From the NCBI RefSeq assembly GCF_964355755.1, contig NC_092674.1, positions 3,911,001-3,975,000 on the forward strand: DNA of 64,000 bases, given 5' to 3'. How positions within the stretch are numbered: the first letter of the stretch is position 1; every line of letters begins with the position of its first letter. The DNA is from Antedon mediterranea. Lineage: Eukaryota; Echinodermata; Crinoidea; Comatulida; Antedonidae. Below the pieces are notes generated by a model that was not told the DNA's origin, searched no databases, and saw nothing but the letters and a program-made list of their open reading frames with translations. Below are positions 46,172 to 57,604 of the stretch, piece by piece. The translations under genes were made by a program, and so were the position numbers.

Positions 46172-46793
46172 TAAGGCCAATTTACACAGACGAGCGGTAA
46201 CGGTAAGCGGTAAAGTTGAGCGGAAAACGCAAAAATAGAATCTATGTTATTTCTTATGACCATTTACACAGAACGCGGAGCGAACGAGCGGTTGAGCGGA
46301 AATCCGCTCAGGATCGAAACAGATTCGATTTTGTGAAAATACCGCGCGGTATTTATGGATTCTGGCCAACCAACGACATGATTGATATGACGTCATCTAT
46401 CAACAACTTTTTTTTGCGTCCGTCGAGTGAAAGACGACAATATATACGAGTGCCGTAGTAGGCCTAGCCTAGTTTGCAACTTCTTTTTATTCAGAAATAC
46501 AAACACCTACGACGTGACTAATGTTCGTATAAGGATAGTGAAAAGAAAATATACATTTTAGTATGTTATTAGGCAACAATTCCCTATAAAACTTAGGTCT
46601 GTGTGTGCTAGGCCTACTGACAGTCATTCACATCCAGGCCAGCAGTGACTGCATTAGCCTCGAGGCCTACACGCACCTACTTTCCACCACTCCGTTCGCG
46701 AACTCCGCGCGCTGTGTAAATGGAAAAAGCCACGCGGTTTTTCGCTTACAATTACCGCTTACCGTTACCGCTCGTCTGTGTAAATTGGCCTTA
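46172..46793. mobile_element. 622-bp inverted-repeat element
   Basis: Ends TAAGGCCAATTTACACAGAC and its inverse; the inverted repeat continues through GAGCGGTAACGGTAAGCGG (about 38 bp). A subterminal inverted pair (TTTACACAGAACGCGGAGCG versus CGCGCGCTGTGTAAATGG) is also present. No coding capacity. The target duplication is not clear. Confidence 0.7.
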
Positions 46794-46799
46794 TGCTAC

Positions 46800-46990
46800 C
46801 ACGCTTTTAGTCGCGTGCAACGCGACTCTACAGCTCACTATGTCGGTCGGTTGGTCGATTGACTGGGGTAATAATGTTCAGGGCATTGAGAGCTTGCTTA
46901 TATGCGCTATATAAGAATGAACTATTATTATTATTATTGGTCGGTCGGTAAACACTAACTTGAGCACGCGACTGCAGCCATGTATTATGG
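46800..46990. repeat. AGTCGCGTG repeat split by a LINE/SINE tail
   Basis: TTTTAGTCGCGTGCAACGCG and GTCGGTCGGT patches resemble 23100-23200. The stretch 46862-46939 (GGCATTGAGAGCTTGCTTAT, ending (ATT)n) looks like the 3' end of a non-LTR element inserted into it. Confidence 0.5.
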
Positions 46991-46999
46991 CCTTGTTAT

Positions 47000-48120
47000 T
47001 CTAGGCACATGCTAACCCTGAACGTCTCTACACAAGTTCCCAAGTTATACACAAGGTTTGAACGTAGTATTGATTAATTCATTATTCTAGTAATCCGCAG
47101 GATAATTACCAGCTTATCGTTGGTACAGAATCTACCCTTTGGCGCCTATCATAATTTGTTTACTCTGGATTTCCTAAATTGTAATCAAAAAGTATGTAAA
47201 TGCATTTTAATGTTACCTTGCAGTGCTTACATCACTTTACATGAGGGATACTGTACATACAATTCACATTGCATCATCGTATTCGGGATTGTCAACGTTG
47301 TGGACCACCTGAGTCTGCTAATTTAGTTTATTGATCAATGTAAGAAAACGTTGCATGCCTTAACATTTGTCCGCGTATAGCTTATGTTAGTTTGATTTTT
47401 GTGTATCCAATCAAAGTTAACTTTTGTAATAAAAGTCCTACATAAGTGTTAATGTATATACAGTATAAGCCCATGGAGTAATTTATCATTCTTCCATAAG
47501 CTTTCTGTAAAGATAATAAAAGCGTCAAATTTTGTATCTTATAGGCCTATTTGTTTTGTATATTACAGTACTGTAATATACGGCTACTACCCGGTAATCA
47601 TAATTATGGTGCAACAAACAATTAAAATCGACACACAAAGCGCTCCAAATAGGCAAATTTGTTTTTTTTATATTTTTGTATGCCTGTTATGCCAATGTTG
47701 TAAAAGTGAAGTATCCAATAAATTATTATTATTATTATTATTATACGCCTATGAGGGCCTATATCATCGGTTTTGGAATGCCATCACCAGATTATTAAAT
47801 TATATATTTTGAATAGCCCGTCGATAAACAACTTCCCTTCTTGTAGACATAAAAACAAAATGTGACTCCTTTAATTCACAACCAAACAGGAAAATGGCCC
47901 CGTTACTAGCTATATATTTTGAACACTCATGTTTTATCATGACTATAATGTCAGTTCATCAAATTGACAAAATTATTTACAATTTTGCAAAATAAAATAA
48001 ATAATTATATTTATATACAGTTAACACAAATTATTGTTCGTGTACTACAGACCCAGTAAAATATTCAATTATAACTCTAATATCAAGATTTATTATTATC
48101 TTACCTTCTTTTTATAGTCC
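47000..48120. other. No gene seen
   Basis: AT-rich sequence with several short ORFs but no domain, no convincing splice pair and no repeat I could match elsewhere in the window. An ATT microsatellite lies at 47721-47742. Confidence 0.4.
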
Positions 48121-48330
48121 AACAATGAAACAAACAAGATGGCGGCGTTCGATAGCTTGTTGAATATTATAAGCTTACAAGCATACAGATAATAATATCT
48201 CTATGTTACAAGGTACAACGGCGCCAAATTTATTTCCTGGGGAAATAACCTATAACGGTTTATTGTCACAAAACAAAAAATGGCAATAAACGATCGTGCG
48301 GAATCGGGTTTGGTTATCAATAACACAGGG
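48120..48330. repeat. Dispersed repeat copy (AAGATGGCGGCG core)
   Basis: Aligns with 12440-12640: ACAAGATGGCGGCGTTCGAT, GGCGCCAAATTTATTTCCTG, AAAATGGCAATAAACGA. Confidence 0.45.
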
Positions 48331-48564
48331 CAGGAGCTATTCGATGAATATTTGAATGTTTGTAGTTAAACTGTATCAATGAACAAGAGCTATATCTTTA
48401 TGGAACAACGAGTTGTTGGGTGAATGTTTGATTATGGCTTTGTGTTATGAGAATTGTATTCCCAGCATGCCACACAAAATGTTGGTGACGAAACAAGCAA
48501 AACAAATCAATACACAATACCGGTTTTATAGTTAATGTACTATGAACAAGGCCAACAGCCATTA

Positions 48565-49365
48565 AGTCGCGTGCTACAATGCATAGTGATACCGGACCGA
48601 CAGACAAACAGACCGACAGACAGACAGACCGACAGACAGACGGACCGACCGACATAGTGAACTATACTGACCGAAATTACTGAACATGTTTAAAAATGTT
48701 GAAATGTTTAAAAACATTTATATTTTTTTAATTTACACGTGCGTAGCCTGTCACTTTTGACGTGCTCGTATAACGTAATTTCGAGTTGAAAATTAATTCA
48801 AGAAAACAGAAATCGGACAAAAAGAGTGCGCAATAACATTTAACGCGCACTGCGCGCGCAAAAATCTGCGCACTCATGGCAGTTTTGTAAACGCTTAAAA
48901 TTGCCTGAAATGTACTCTTATTTCATCGAAAATAAATTTTGAAAATTTTAAGCGCGCGTACGCATGCGTTACATGCGCTACGCACGTAATTGTATTGCCA
49001 TATGATGATTTATGCCCTGAAATTTATGAGTACCAAATTTTATTTAATTGTGATTCATGGTTGTTAAGATATGATTACAAACGTGATTTCGTTAAATCGT
49101 GCGTAGACCGCGTAATTTTTTATTGCGCACCGTGAAAACATAACCACATTGATTCCTGGCCATAAGGAATATTCTGTGAAAAATTGACTTAGCTAGATTA
49201 AACTGATATCAAGATAAGGTCATAAAGCGATAAAACGCATAGTGATACCGGACCGACAGACAGACAGACAGACAGACCGACAGACAGACCGACAGACAGA
49301 CCGACAGACAGACAGACAGACCGACCGACCGACATAGTGAACTATAGAGTCGCTTCCACGCGACT
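48565..49365. mobile_element. Repeat bounded by AGTCGCGTG, with two GACA/GACC minisatellites
   Basis: AGTCGCGTG at 48565 and CACGCGACT at 49357 are inverted. Near each end a minisatellite of CAGACAGACCGACAGAC units (48595-48655, 49248-49335) is bordered by TAGTGATACCGGACCGAC and CGACCGACATAGTGAACTAT in direct orientation. The middle has GC-rich palindromes (GCGCACTGCGCGCGCA near 48844). The block resembles a unit of the dispersed family also seen at 23100 and 46805. Confidence 0.55.
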
Positions 49366-49379
49366 AAAAACATGAAAAT

Positions 49380-50600
49380 CATGAACTGTTTTAAAAGATC
49401 CGGCTAATGATTCGTGAGTGATGTTTTTGCTGTCTTCTCCTCTGGAATGAATGAATAACTGATTATTAACTACCCCCTTTAAACATTTTTATCAGCATCA
49501 TATTCAATTTCTCTTATGGTTTTCTTTTTTCCTGACGCTTCGGGACTAAATGAAGCTTCCCTGTTGGTATCTAGAATTTCGAAGCTATTTGTTTTAAAGA
49601 AATAACTTTTAAATTAACAGATTGAAATGATGAATTGCATTAATAAGGAAGAATAAGTATGAATAATTGTAAGCATGCATAAGGTCAATATAAAACAGCT
49701 ATGCATGGACTGTACTCCTTTTGCCTTTGTGACCCCGCCCTGCCTACGCCCATGTAATTAAATAAGTATGCCCATAATGAGTGTGTTATTGCACTATAAA
49801 TAAAATAAATTAATGATAGTAAACATAACGAACGAACAATTTTATCAGTATTTATATACGGTTTTTATATTTAATGTTCTATTCGAAAGAGATTTATTAA
49901 ATAATAATAAACTAGATATAAAATGAAATATAAACAATGGTCATATCAGGGAGGTATTATACCTCCCTGGTCATATGCCAAGTTTGAGATTGCTACTGGC
50001 TCCTCCTATTAGTATTATCTTAGGTTCTTCTTAATTGTCTTTAGCCGTTCTAGTACAAACTACCATCACTCCTTACTTCAAACATTATATCAATTTTATT
50101 TTAGTTCTTTAGTTTATATTCAAACATAAAAATAGCTCCCGTTACATAATTTGGATGCGCCTACAACTATTGGAGATAGCGACTAAAATCGTTTTCCTGG
50201 GAAACTACACGATTCTATTAATAACCCATCGGGCTGTTCAGTGAATTAAACAATTACAATAGAACTGCAGCAGTTGGTTTTTCTTTCTTCCTTTCTTTTA
50301 ATAAGTTATTCTCCATGAGCATATCTATTGTGTCCGCTGCTATACATTACAATCCAAACAAGAATGTATGTGGACGTTAATAATCATTTTGTATTTGCTG
50401 AATATTTGAGTGTTTTGAACCGTGTAAATAACCTGAACAATGTACAATCTTCTAGTTGTATAGGCTAGTAGCTAGGGAATCATGTCCTTTCTGACTGAAC
50501 GCCATCTTGTTTAAGCATTTAATTTTAAAAAATCACAAAAATCATGAAAATGTTGATAGTAAGTACATTGACGCAGATTTTGATTTTTTGAGTGATGGGA
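49380..50600. other. No gene seen; repeat patch at 50000-50300
   Basis: About 50010-50300 belongs to the dispersed repeat with the CTGGGAAACTACACGATTCT patch, also flanking the MITE at 1860-2356. One micro-palindrome (49947-49969) is listed separately. Confidence 0.4.
49947..49969. mobile_element. 23-bp perfect palindromic micro-insertion, 7-bp duplication
   Basis: CAGGGAGGTAT, one central T, then ATACCTCCCTG: a perfect inverted repeat. GTCATAT lies at 49940-49946 and 49970-49976. Confidence 0.8.
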
Positions 50601-50890
50601 TATAAAATATGAAACAATAGACTATATAATAAATAACATAATAAAAGACAGTCATAAGTCATCAGTCATAACATATTTATTTCTACAGCATGAATAGGCC
50701 TATATGTCAGTTAATGTAATCTTTACATTTTACAATTATTAATTCATTTTTTTGTAATCCCAAAAGAACTCGTTTGACAGGGTAACATGTACTAAAACAC
50801 ATATTGCACTGATATAACAAAACAACCACAAACTATTAATGATCTGGTGTACTAGGCTAAGAAGGAGTCTTATCCTAGTATACATCAGAT

Positions 50891-50914
50891 CATGGAGATT
50901 TTTATACCTCCATG
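50891..50914. mobile_element. 24-bp palindromic micro-insertion, empty site available
   Basis: CATGGAGATTT and TATACCTCCATG are an inverted pair. ATCAGAT is at 50884-50890 and 50915-50921. The paralogous segment at about 19698-19707 reads CATCAGATCAAAG with one ATCAGAT and no palindrome, a natural empty site. Confidence 0.85.
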
Positions 50915-51191
50915 ATCAGATCAAATGAGTTTGGCAAGAAAAGTTTTCCACATTTTACTGGACCAACTGAAAACAATTTGCAGAACTCGGCGAATCAAAT
51001 AAGATAGTCATGACGTGGTCCAGGAGAAGGACACAATGACAGCTTTAAGTAACTAGTGTAGAGTATAGAGTTTGATAAAATTTGCTTATGTAGACTACAA
51101 TAACCCTCTCTTTTGTCACCCTTAAATACCAGTGCTAAGAGGAATTTGATCTGGATGTCTTGGTGCCCATTCTTTTACCCATGGCTTAAAT

Positions 51192-51213
51192 CATGGAGCT
51201 ATTTAGCACCATG
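51192..51213. mobile_element. 22-bp palindromic micro-insertion, 7-bp duplication
   Basis: CATGGAGCTA and TTTAGCACCATG form the palindrome. CTTAAAT lies at 51185-51191 and 51214-51220. Confidence 0.75.
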
Positions 51214-51416
51214 CTTAAATCCCGTTAAATAATCTTAGTGCTTATTCATACCAAGGCTTAATGAAATGCTAATACCATAAGTTATCAATTCTGATAATTA
51301 TTATACTTAATCAAAATCAAAACATCAAGATCACTTGTCATAGTAACAACAATTACTGTAAATATTGGATATATGTATAGGATATTTTTACTTGATGTTA
51401 TATAATGGCGAACTGA

Positions 51417-51725
51417 GCACTGTGGCGCAGTGGTTAGAGCATTAGACTTGCAACCAAGATGTTGCCGGTTCAAGCCCGGCCGGTCACTGCAGTGTTGAGT
51501 CCTTAGAAAGGTTCTTTATCCACATTGTTCCTCCCCACCCAGGTGATAGAAATGGTTCCCGGTATGTAAAAAGTACTGGGAAGGTAAATCAGACTCGTTG
51601 GTGCGGGAGGAGTGGCGTACCCCGCACAAACATACACACTTAGTGGAGTCTGGCCCAAACGCTAGAAATGGAGATGGGCACCACGGCCGTTAGCATTAGC
51701 TTAGGTTTCGACTTTACCTTTATCT
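51417..51725 (+). mobile_element. tRNA-derived SINE
   Basis: The head (51420-51490) is tRNA-like with box A TGGCGCAGTGG and box B GTTCAAGCC, but the anticodon arm is irregular. A body of about 230 bp follows (GTGCGGGAGGAGTGGCGTAC, CTAGAAATGGAGATGGGCAC). A T-rich tail ends near 51725. It lies inside the duplicated flank. Confidence 0.75.
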
Positions 51726-52049
51726 AATAATGGCTTACATTAAATGAAGAAACAAAAACATAAAAATATGAAAGATCTAGGACACGGTCATCATATAAAT
51801 GGCTTAAAAAGAATTTGTTTTAGAAAAATAATATACAACTGAATGATAATAATAAAGACTGAAACAGATATTCAGTTAATTCAATATTTACTAATTTTTT
51901 TTTTCAATTGTCTATATTCATTATTATTAAACTGCACAATATTATTGATATTCAATCTAAGAATCCAACAAGATGGCGCTGTACGCGTTACATTACATAA
52001 ACTATTTTATTCAGTGGCGGATCTAGCGCGCGGGGGGGGGGGGGGCGTA

Positions 52050-52480
52050 TGGGTCACTCCCTGTGACAATGTCTAATCTATTAAGACATCATACAAAATC
52101 ACACAAGTACAATTTACGTATCGACAATAAATTTCAGCATCTTGATGTACCTCCTTTTAGACTGAAAATTTCCGAATATTTTATTTCTGTTTCAGGACCG
52201 CGAATCTGGAATGATCTTGATGATAAACTAAAGCATTTTAAATCTCTTTATACTTTTCGTAAAAATTTTAAAAAATATCTTATTTCTTTATACTAATTTT
52301 AATATTATTATGATTGTAGTACACTGAAAGTATCTATTTTTATTTCATCGTTTTTGTTTTTATTTATTATTTTATGTAGTAAATTGTATTAGTTTAAATG
52401 TATGTGTATTGTTTCTGGGGTCTTTCTCGAGACAAGAAACTTGATTTCTTCTAGAGAAGACACCAAATAATGGCTTATTA
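52050..52480 (+). mobile_element. LINE 3' fragment
   Basis: The frame 52063-52296 encodes the LINE C-terminal signature KISEYFISVSGPRIWNDLDD, then FRKNFKKYLISLY. A 3'UTR follows to about 52480. Directly upstream is a CAGTGGCGGATCTAG terminus plus a poly-G run (52014-52044), the edge of another element. Confidence 0.7.
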
Positions 52481-52489
52481 CTATGTTTT

Positions 52490-52690
52490 CATTTATGAAT
52501 CCAAAGGCAAATTACTGAAAAAATGACAATGCTGTGGGTATCAGTGGCTGGATCTCAATGGAGATACAAAAATAAAAAGCGAAAAGCTAAATCAAAACGA
52601 TAAAGTAAACAGCCAGAAAACTTAGCAGAGCTTTTGGGCAAAACTAGCCCTTCATCAGGGCAAGTGAAGGAATTTGGATAATGTCATACA
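52490..52690. repeat. Dispersed repeat, inverted copy of the 14441-14600 family
   Basis: Contains CCAAAGGCAAATTACTGAAA, GACAATGCTGTGGGTATCAG and AACTAGCCCTTCATCAGG, the complement of 14445-14600, and a direct copy of 63020-63080. Confidence 0.65.
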
Positions 52691-54056
52691 CACCTATAAT
52701 TATATTATACTGTATAATGCCATTGTTGAATAAATAAATGTTTTTTGAATTTGAATTTTTGAAAGTACAATAAAAACAAAGGCTAGGACTCAGGGGCGGT
52801 CGCAGGACTATTACTGAGTATTTGAACCACAGGCAAAGCAAATTGTTAAAAGACACCCCCTGATGGCCGCAAATGGTACTCTCGCACATAAAATTCATGA
52901 TAAATTGCGCCTCTAGTTCGCCGGAAATGTCACTCACTCTATAGTGCGCTAGCAAACAGAGGATTGTAGCCTATAACATACGCGACTAACAATATAGGAT
53001 AACGTCACGGGGAATTAGTAAATCAGTAAATTACCAATGGTTTATTCAAATTCAACACTGTAACTAATCCCTCGCTATTCAATTAAAATTGTATTATTAC
53101 TACTATATTGTTGAAAATGGATTGCGTGATATGAAAATGAATTGATAGTAAAACGTAACAAAGATACGTTCTTGTCTGGTTATTAGGTATTCATGCTCTG
53201 ATGAAGCGGAAGCGGAGGATTAATTTTGTAGCGTTCCATTTAAAATAAATTTTGTTACAAAGAAATATTTTGGTTGTGGAGGTCGTTAAATTCGTTGGCG
53301 CCAGCATTGCTTCTTTTACAAATTTTAACAGTTAAGCTAACAACAAAACTCTGTAACTACTTTAAGTCTATCAAGATCCGGTTCTTGCAAAGAACTATAC
53401 ATTCATTTCAATATTCCAATATTCATTTCGTAGCAACAACTGCGCACCTCTCTTTGAGGTCAGTCAACTTTAATATCACGATCACATGCCGCTATTGACT
53501 TTGGCCGTGACGTTACAAAAGCTGTTCCACAGTTAGTGCAGGTCTTTCTGTACTGTAGACAATAGGATATTACTGAAGTCTATATTTATTCACTCAAAAT
53601 TACACAGATACTATTTTAGAAAAACACACAGGATTCTCGATATAAATGTATATATTACCAATACCTTACCTGTTATAGACCTTTTGAAGAAATTGTATTA
53701 TTTGGTGCCAATCATTGAGTTCATTAAAACACACACACTTACAAACACTATCAAAATCCAGGCACAACACCAAAACAAGAGACACTTTTTTTTGACACAA
53801 GAATCATAAAGATGAACGCACTATAACAACCCGGGATAACAACAACATGTTATAGACAGGCTACTATAAAATAGTTTCAAACAATCATATGACAAACACA
53901 TTAACACATCCAAGAGAGAGGGCAGTCAATATGAGTACTAACTCACTTGCCTCCTGATTTACGTAAAGGTAAGAAATTACAAAACACGGTACTACCTATA
54001 AAACATTTTTTTTTATACAGCAACACAATAGCGATAAGACGGAAGTTGCCTTAATT

Positions 54057-54276
54057 AATCCTGTTTCCTGTCGACGTTATTCGACGCTATCGTCCGTCGT
54101 CTTTGATCGTTAACAGTTCAACGACGATCGTTTGAAAACGATCAAGTTGAAATGATAACGATACCGAGTACCTTTTTCTGTAAATCGTTAACATTTCAAT
54201 GTTTACGTAGAAGATCGCCGATTATTGTTAACGATAGCGTCGAATAACGTCGACAGGAAAACAGGCTTTAAGATAC
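54057..54276. mobile_element. Short MITE, TTAA-type
   Basis: CCTGTTTCCTGTCGACGTTA at the left pairs with AACGTCGACAGGAAAACAGG at the right. Flanked by TTAA (54050 region and 54271-54275). The end GGTTTCCTGTCGACGTAAG recurs at 58815, where only one end is visible. Confidence 0.65.
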
Positions 54277-54849
54277 CGGAATTACTTGTATGCAATTGAC
54301 ACGCAGTAATTTGAAGGCAATTCCGTTTGAATCGTGTTTGTAGTTTGTTGACGCGCGCGTGTTGTGTTTAAAATGTTACTTGTAATACTAATTGCAGATT
54401 CATTTGGACCTTCCCATAATGCATTGGTGCGTGGAGTTTCATTCATCATTATATCATACTGTATTGCTATACAGTAGTCTTTTTTTTGTTATCACGTGAC
54501 ATACAATTTCCAGAATTCATTTTCATTTGAATCCACTATATAAACTGTACAACCACACTCCAGAAAAGAAAATATGGGCTAGGGTACTACGAATGATGGG
54601 GAATCCCCGGCAAAATGTAATGATTATTCAGGGCCGTAGCCAGGATCTGTCAAGGGGGGTTCGGACACTAAGTATTTGGGTCACTGTCCCACTGTCACTG
54701 TGTTTCCCTTGTGGCCCGGGCAACAGCCTTAATTTCATACTAAATGTTGTTTCTGCCACTAAATTGAAATTGAGTTCCATTTCATCGTATACCATCCGGA
54801 CACGGAACTTGATAGGCTTAGTCATAAAGTAGTTACAGAGTTGCAGGGC

Positions 54850-55620
54850 ATTTTATCATTGTTGAATGTTTTGATATTAGCCTAATTGTTAAAACGACCT
54901 TCACAACCAAAATATTTCTTTGTAATAAAATCTATTTTAAATGGAACGCTACAAAAATAATCCTCTGCTTTATCAGAGCATGCATACCTAATAACCAGAC
55001 AAGAACGTGTCTTTATTACATTTTACTATCAATCTATTTTCAAGTCACGCAATCCATTTTTCAACAATATAGTAGTATAATAACATTTTTATTTCATCTC
55101 TGGCTTGTTACATTTTTCATGACACATTACCGGACTTCCCCCTCCTCTCGCAATGAACGACAGTACAGATCCTCCCTATCTAGGCTCGTGTATGTAGAAT
55201 ACTACTACGTTATTCACAAATTACACACGCATAGCAGTGTTACTAGAACCATCACAGATTACCTCTAATGGATCAATCATTCACACATGATTTAAAAAAT
55301 TCATCGACAAACGAAATATAGCCTATATTTATTCCTTTTAAATATTAGGCATATTGCCAAGGCTAATAATCGATTTGTCCATAATTATTGCGTTTTGCCG
55401 GGGGTTTTCCATATTCTAAGGCCAATTTTTAGGCCAAATCATAATTGTGCGTATAGTGTTGTATTTCCGATGCGTGTAGTACCCTATTTATCTTCATTTC
55501 CGTACGTTCGTCGTAAATAGGCCGAATTTCCGTAGTAATTTATAGACGTTCCAAAATTTGAACCGTGTTATACCGGTAACAGAGCAAAGTTTGCTTCTTT
55601 CTGCAAATTTCCTATCATTA
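54850..55620. repeat. Dispersed repeat, copy of 14940-15240 and 18290-19200
   Basis: 54850-55100 matches 14950-15200. 55110-55610 matches 18290-18620 plus 19030-19230 (GCCAAGGCTAATAATCGATT, GACGTTCCAAAATTTGAACC). No gene is seen. Confidence 0.7.
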
Positions 55621-56237
55621 TTTTCTTTGTTTTATTTGGAGTGTGGTTTAAAACAACACTTTTGTAAAGTTTATAGTGGATAAATGAAAATGAATTTTTG
55701 GAAAATGTGGTTTTAACATCTGACTTTATTTAGCATTTTTAATTGAATTAAAATTCCAAATTATACAATTTAACCTTTTGCTCAATATATTTATAGCAAC
55801 TGCTTCATATTTTTTGTACAACTTTTTAAAATTATTAATTGATAATTAATTTACATTAATTGAGTACAGTTATTAGAATGTATTACCGTACCAAAAGTAC
55901 CTTAATCGGAGACTTCCCCGCGACGTTTGCATTGAACGAAAGAAAAATTATCATAAATTTACGTGCGAGAGTACTATTTGCGGCCATCTAGGGGTGTCAT
56001 TTAACAATTTGCTTGCTCAAATACTCAGTGTCTACAGCCCTGGGTTGGCATTTATCAATATTTGCTTATATTTTTGCTTAAGCTGAAATATTTAAGAAGT
56101 GCTTAAGCAAATAACTTAATCTTATTTATCAAACCGTCTTAGCAATGTCTTAGCAGAACAAGCACGAATGTGCAATACTCGGGGTACAGCGAAAGAAGCT
56201 GTATACAGACGTATACAGTTAGAAAGTAAAGAAAATA

Positions 56238-56308
56238 GGTTTCGCCAGGGCTCGAACCGGGACCTTCTGCGTGTTAAGCAGACTTGACAACCACTACACT
56301 ACGAAACC
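56238..56308 (-). tRNA. tRNA-Val(AAC)-like sequence
   Basis: On the minus strand, GGTTTCG and CGAAACC form a perfect 7-bp acceptor stem. The anticodon loop TTAACAC gives AAC between TCTGC and GCAGA. Box A TAGTGTAGTGG and box B GGTTCGAGCC are present. Compared with animal tRNA-Val the T stem is one base short and has a mismatch, so it may be a pseudogene. Confidence 0.6.
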
Positions 56309-56520
56309 TCTTACATTAAAAATGTGGGTTACAGAAAGTTTTTTAATCCATTTAAATTACAAATAAATGGTAATAAGCACAAAGCAAAATAAACATGTGT
56401 AAAAGTGATAATTACCGATTACACAAAATAAGTATTTTAAAAAATAATAAAAATAAGATATACTCTGTATAATTATCATATTGCGTATACAGTACTTTTC
56501 ACCATAAAGTTAAAAAAAAA

Positions 56521-56592
56521 GGTTTCGTCCGGGCTCGAACCAGGTACCTTCTGCGTGTTAAGCAAACGTGATAACCACTACGCCAAGAATCC
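56521..56592 (-). tRNA. tRNA-Val(AAC)-like sequence, degraded acceptor
   Basis: Same body as the copy at 56238 (GTGGTTATCACG, CTTAACACGCAG, GGTTCGAGCC), but the 5' acceptor strand GGATTCT pairs poorly with CGAAACC. Probably a pseudogene. Confidence 0.45.
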
Positions 56593-57604
56593 GCATATAA
56601 CCATATAACTACATAACGCTGTGGTGTGTGTCACACATTGTGGCTTCTTAATTAAACAAATTAATTAACAAAAAATTAAAAATCCGGCTCTATAGCTTTG
56701 AGGACATGTCCCTGTAGTATGTTCATGCCAAATCCCAGCTCAATACTATAACGAATAAGGGAGGAGTAGTACTTTAAAAATCGCACTTTTTACTCAATAG
56801 TGTCCAGATGGAGGAAGAGAAGGAGAAAATGAGTAAGTACTAGACTCGGGTACCCCGAGTAAAAAAAATTGTCTTAGGTAAATTTTACTTTGCACATGCG
56901 CAAAATTAAACTCTAGAGGGCAGCAAATTAAAAATTCTTGCTTACGCATGCGTATTAGCTTTTTTCTCTTAGCGATGGCGGCGCTATAACATTATATCTC
57001 CGTATTTTCACTCCCAACAAGAGAGGGCGCATTCTGGCTACTATTGTTTTTATTACTTGAAATAGAGAAAGAGCACAACAGTCGGAAATACATACGAAAA
57101 TCATTCGCTCTAAACTTAAATCAAATCAACATTTATTTATTTTTATGACAGCGACCCTTGGCAGCCGATACAGTTTTCTAAAAGCTAGTCAATTGGGTCG
57201 TACCTATCCCGAAAATATTAGTTTTGCTCGTCCAATTTCTAGGCCATCTTTATGAAGATCGATATCATTATTTTAGCGTCCGTAGTACAGCGTAAAACGC
57301 ACTAGCGTAGCCTTTCCGAATGTTCAATGTTCCGGCCTAGCGCGCTCGCGTTGTCAAAAAAGAATGTTTCTGTTGCAGAAATGAGATAAGACGAAATTTT
57401 TCATCTTAAGGCAGGGTGTTGTTCGTCTTAGATTTAAGACAAAATTAAGCAAATTTTTTTGCTTAGATATATTGATAAATCTGACTTAGGCAAAATCAAG
57501 GATTTAAGGCAAAGTTAAGACGATTTTTTTGCTAAGCAAGTTTGATAAATCCGGCCCCTGGAGTCTTTCGGCAACCCTCTTCTATAGTCCCGCGACCGCC
57601 CCTG

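Larger units (their letters stand above)
50590..52010. repeat. Gene-less duplicate of the DNA downstream of gene E
   Basis: 50640-50890 and 51770-52010 match 19450-19700 and 19740-19990 in the same order. Between them are two micro-palindromes and a SINE. The DED gene itself is not present to the right. Confidence 0.65.
56039..57557. mobile_element. 1.5-kb MITE containing two tRNA-Val-like sequences
   Basis: Left GGTTGGCATTTATCAATATT and right TTTGATAAATCCGGCCCC form imperfect inverted ends, with further TTGCTTA/TAAGCAA motifs inside both arms. It interrupts the right arm of the element at 52791-57604. Carries the two tRNA-like sequences below. Confidence 0.55.
52791..57604. mobile_element. 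4.8-kb inverted-repeat element (CAGGGGCGGTCGC ends), compound
   Basis: CAGGGGCGGTCGCAGGACTA at the left and ATAGTCCCGCGACCGCCCCT G at the right are inverted. A longer inverted pair, 52815-52915 versus 55955-56035 (GTACTATTTGCGGCCATC), shows the right arm was split by the MITE at 56039-57557. The ends suggest a hAT-like family, but no convincing 8-bp duplication was found. Interior: repeat copies at 53030-53290 and 54850-55620, MITEs, and no transposase. Confidence 0.6.

Noticed and set aside
47472-47497. CATGGAGTAATTTATCATTCTTCC as a ninth micro-palindrome
   Set aside because: Right end lacks the closing ATG and the flanks give only a 6-base partial repeat, so it does not meet the rule used for the others.
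48398-48655. Frame rich in SVCLSVCLSVG repeats
   Set aside because: Translation of the GACA/GACC minisatellite.
51420-51490. Functional tRNA gene
   Set aside because: Box A and B are good, but the anticodon arm is irregular and a SINE body follows directly; it is the SINE head.
53274-53498. 74-codon frame beginning inside a dispersed repeat
   Set aside because: Starts in the inverted copy of the 14990-15240 repeat and shows no domain or splice signals.
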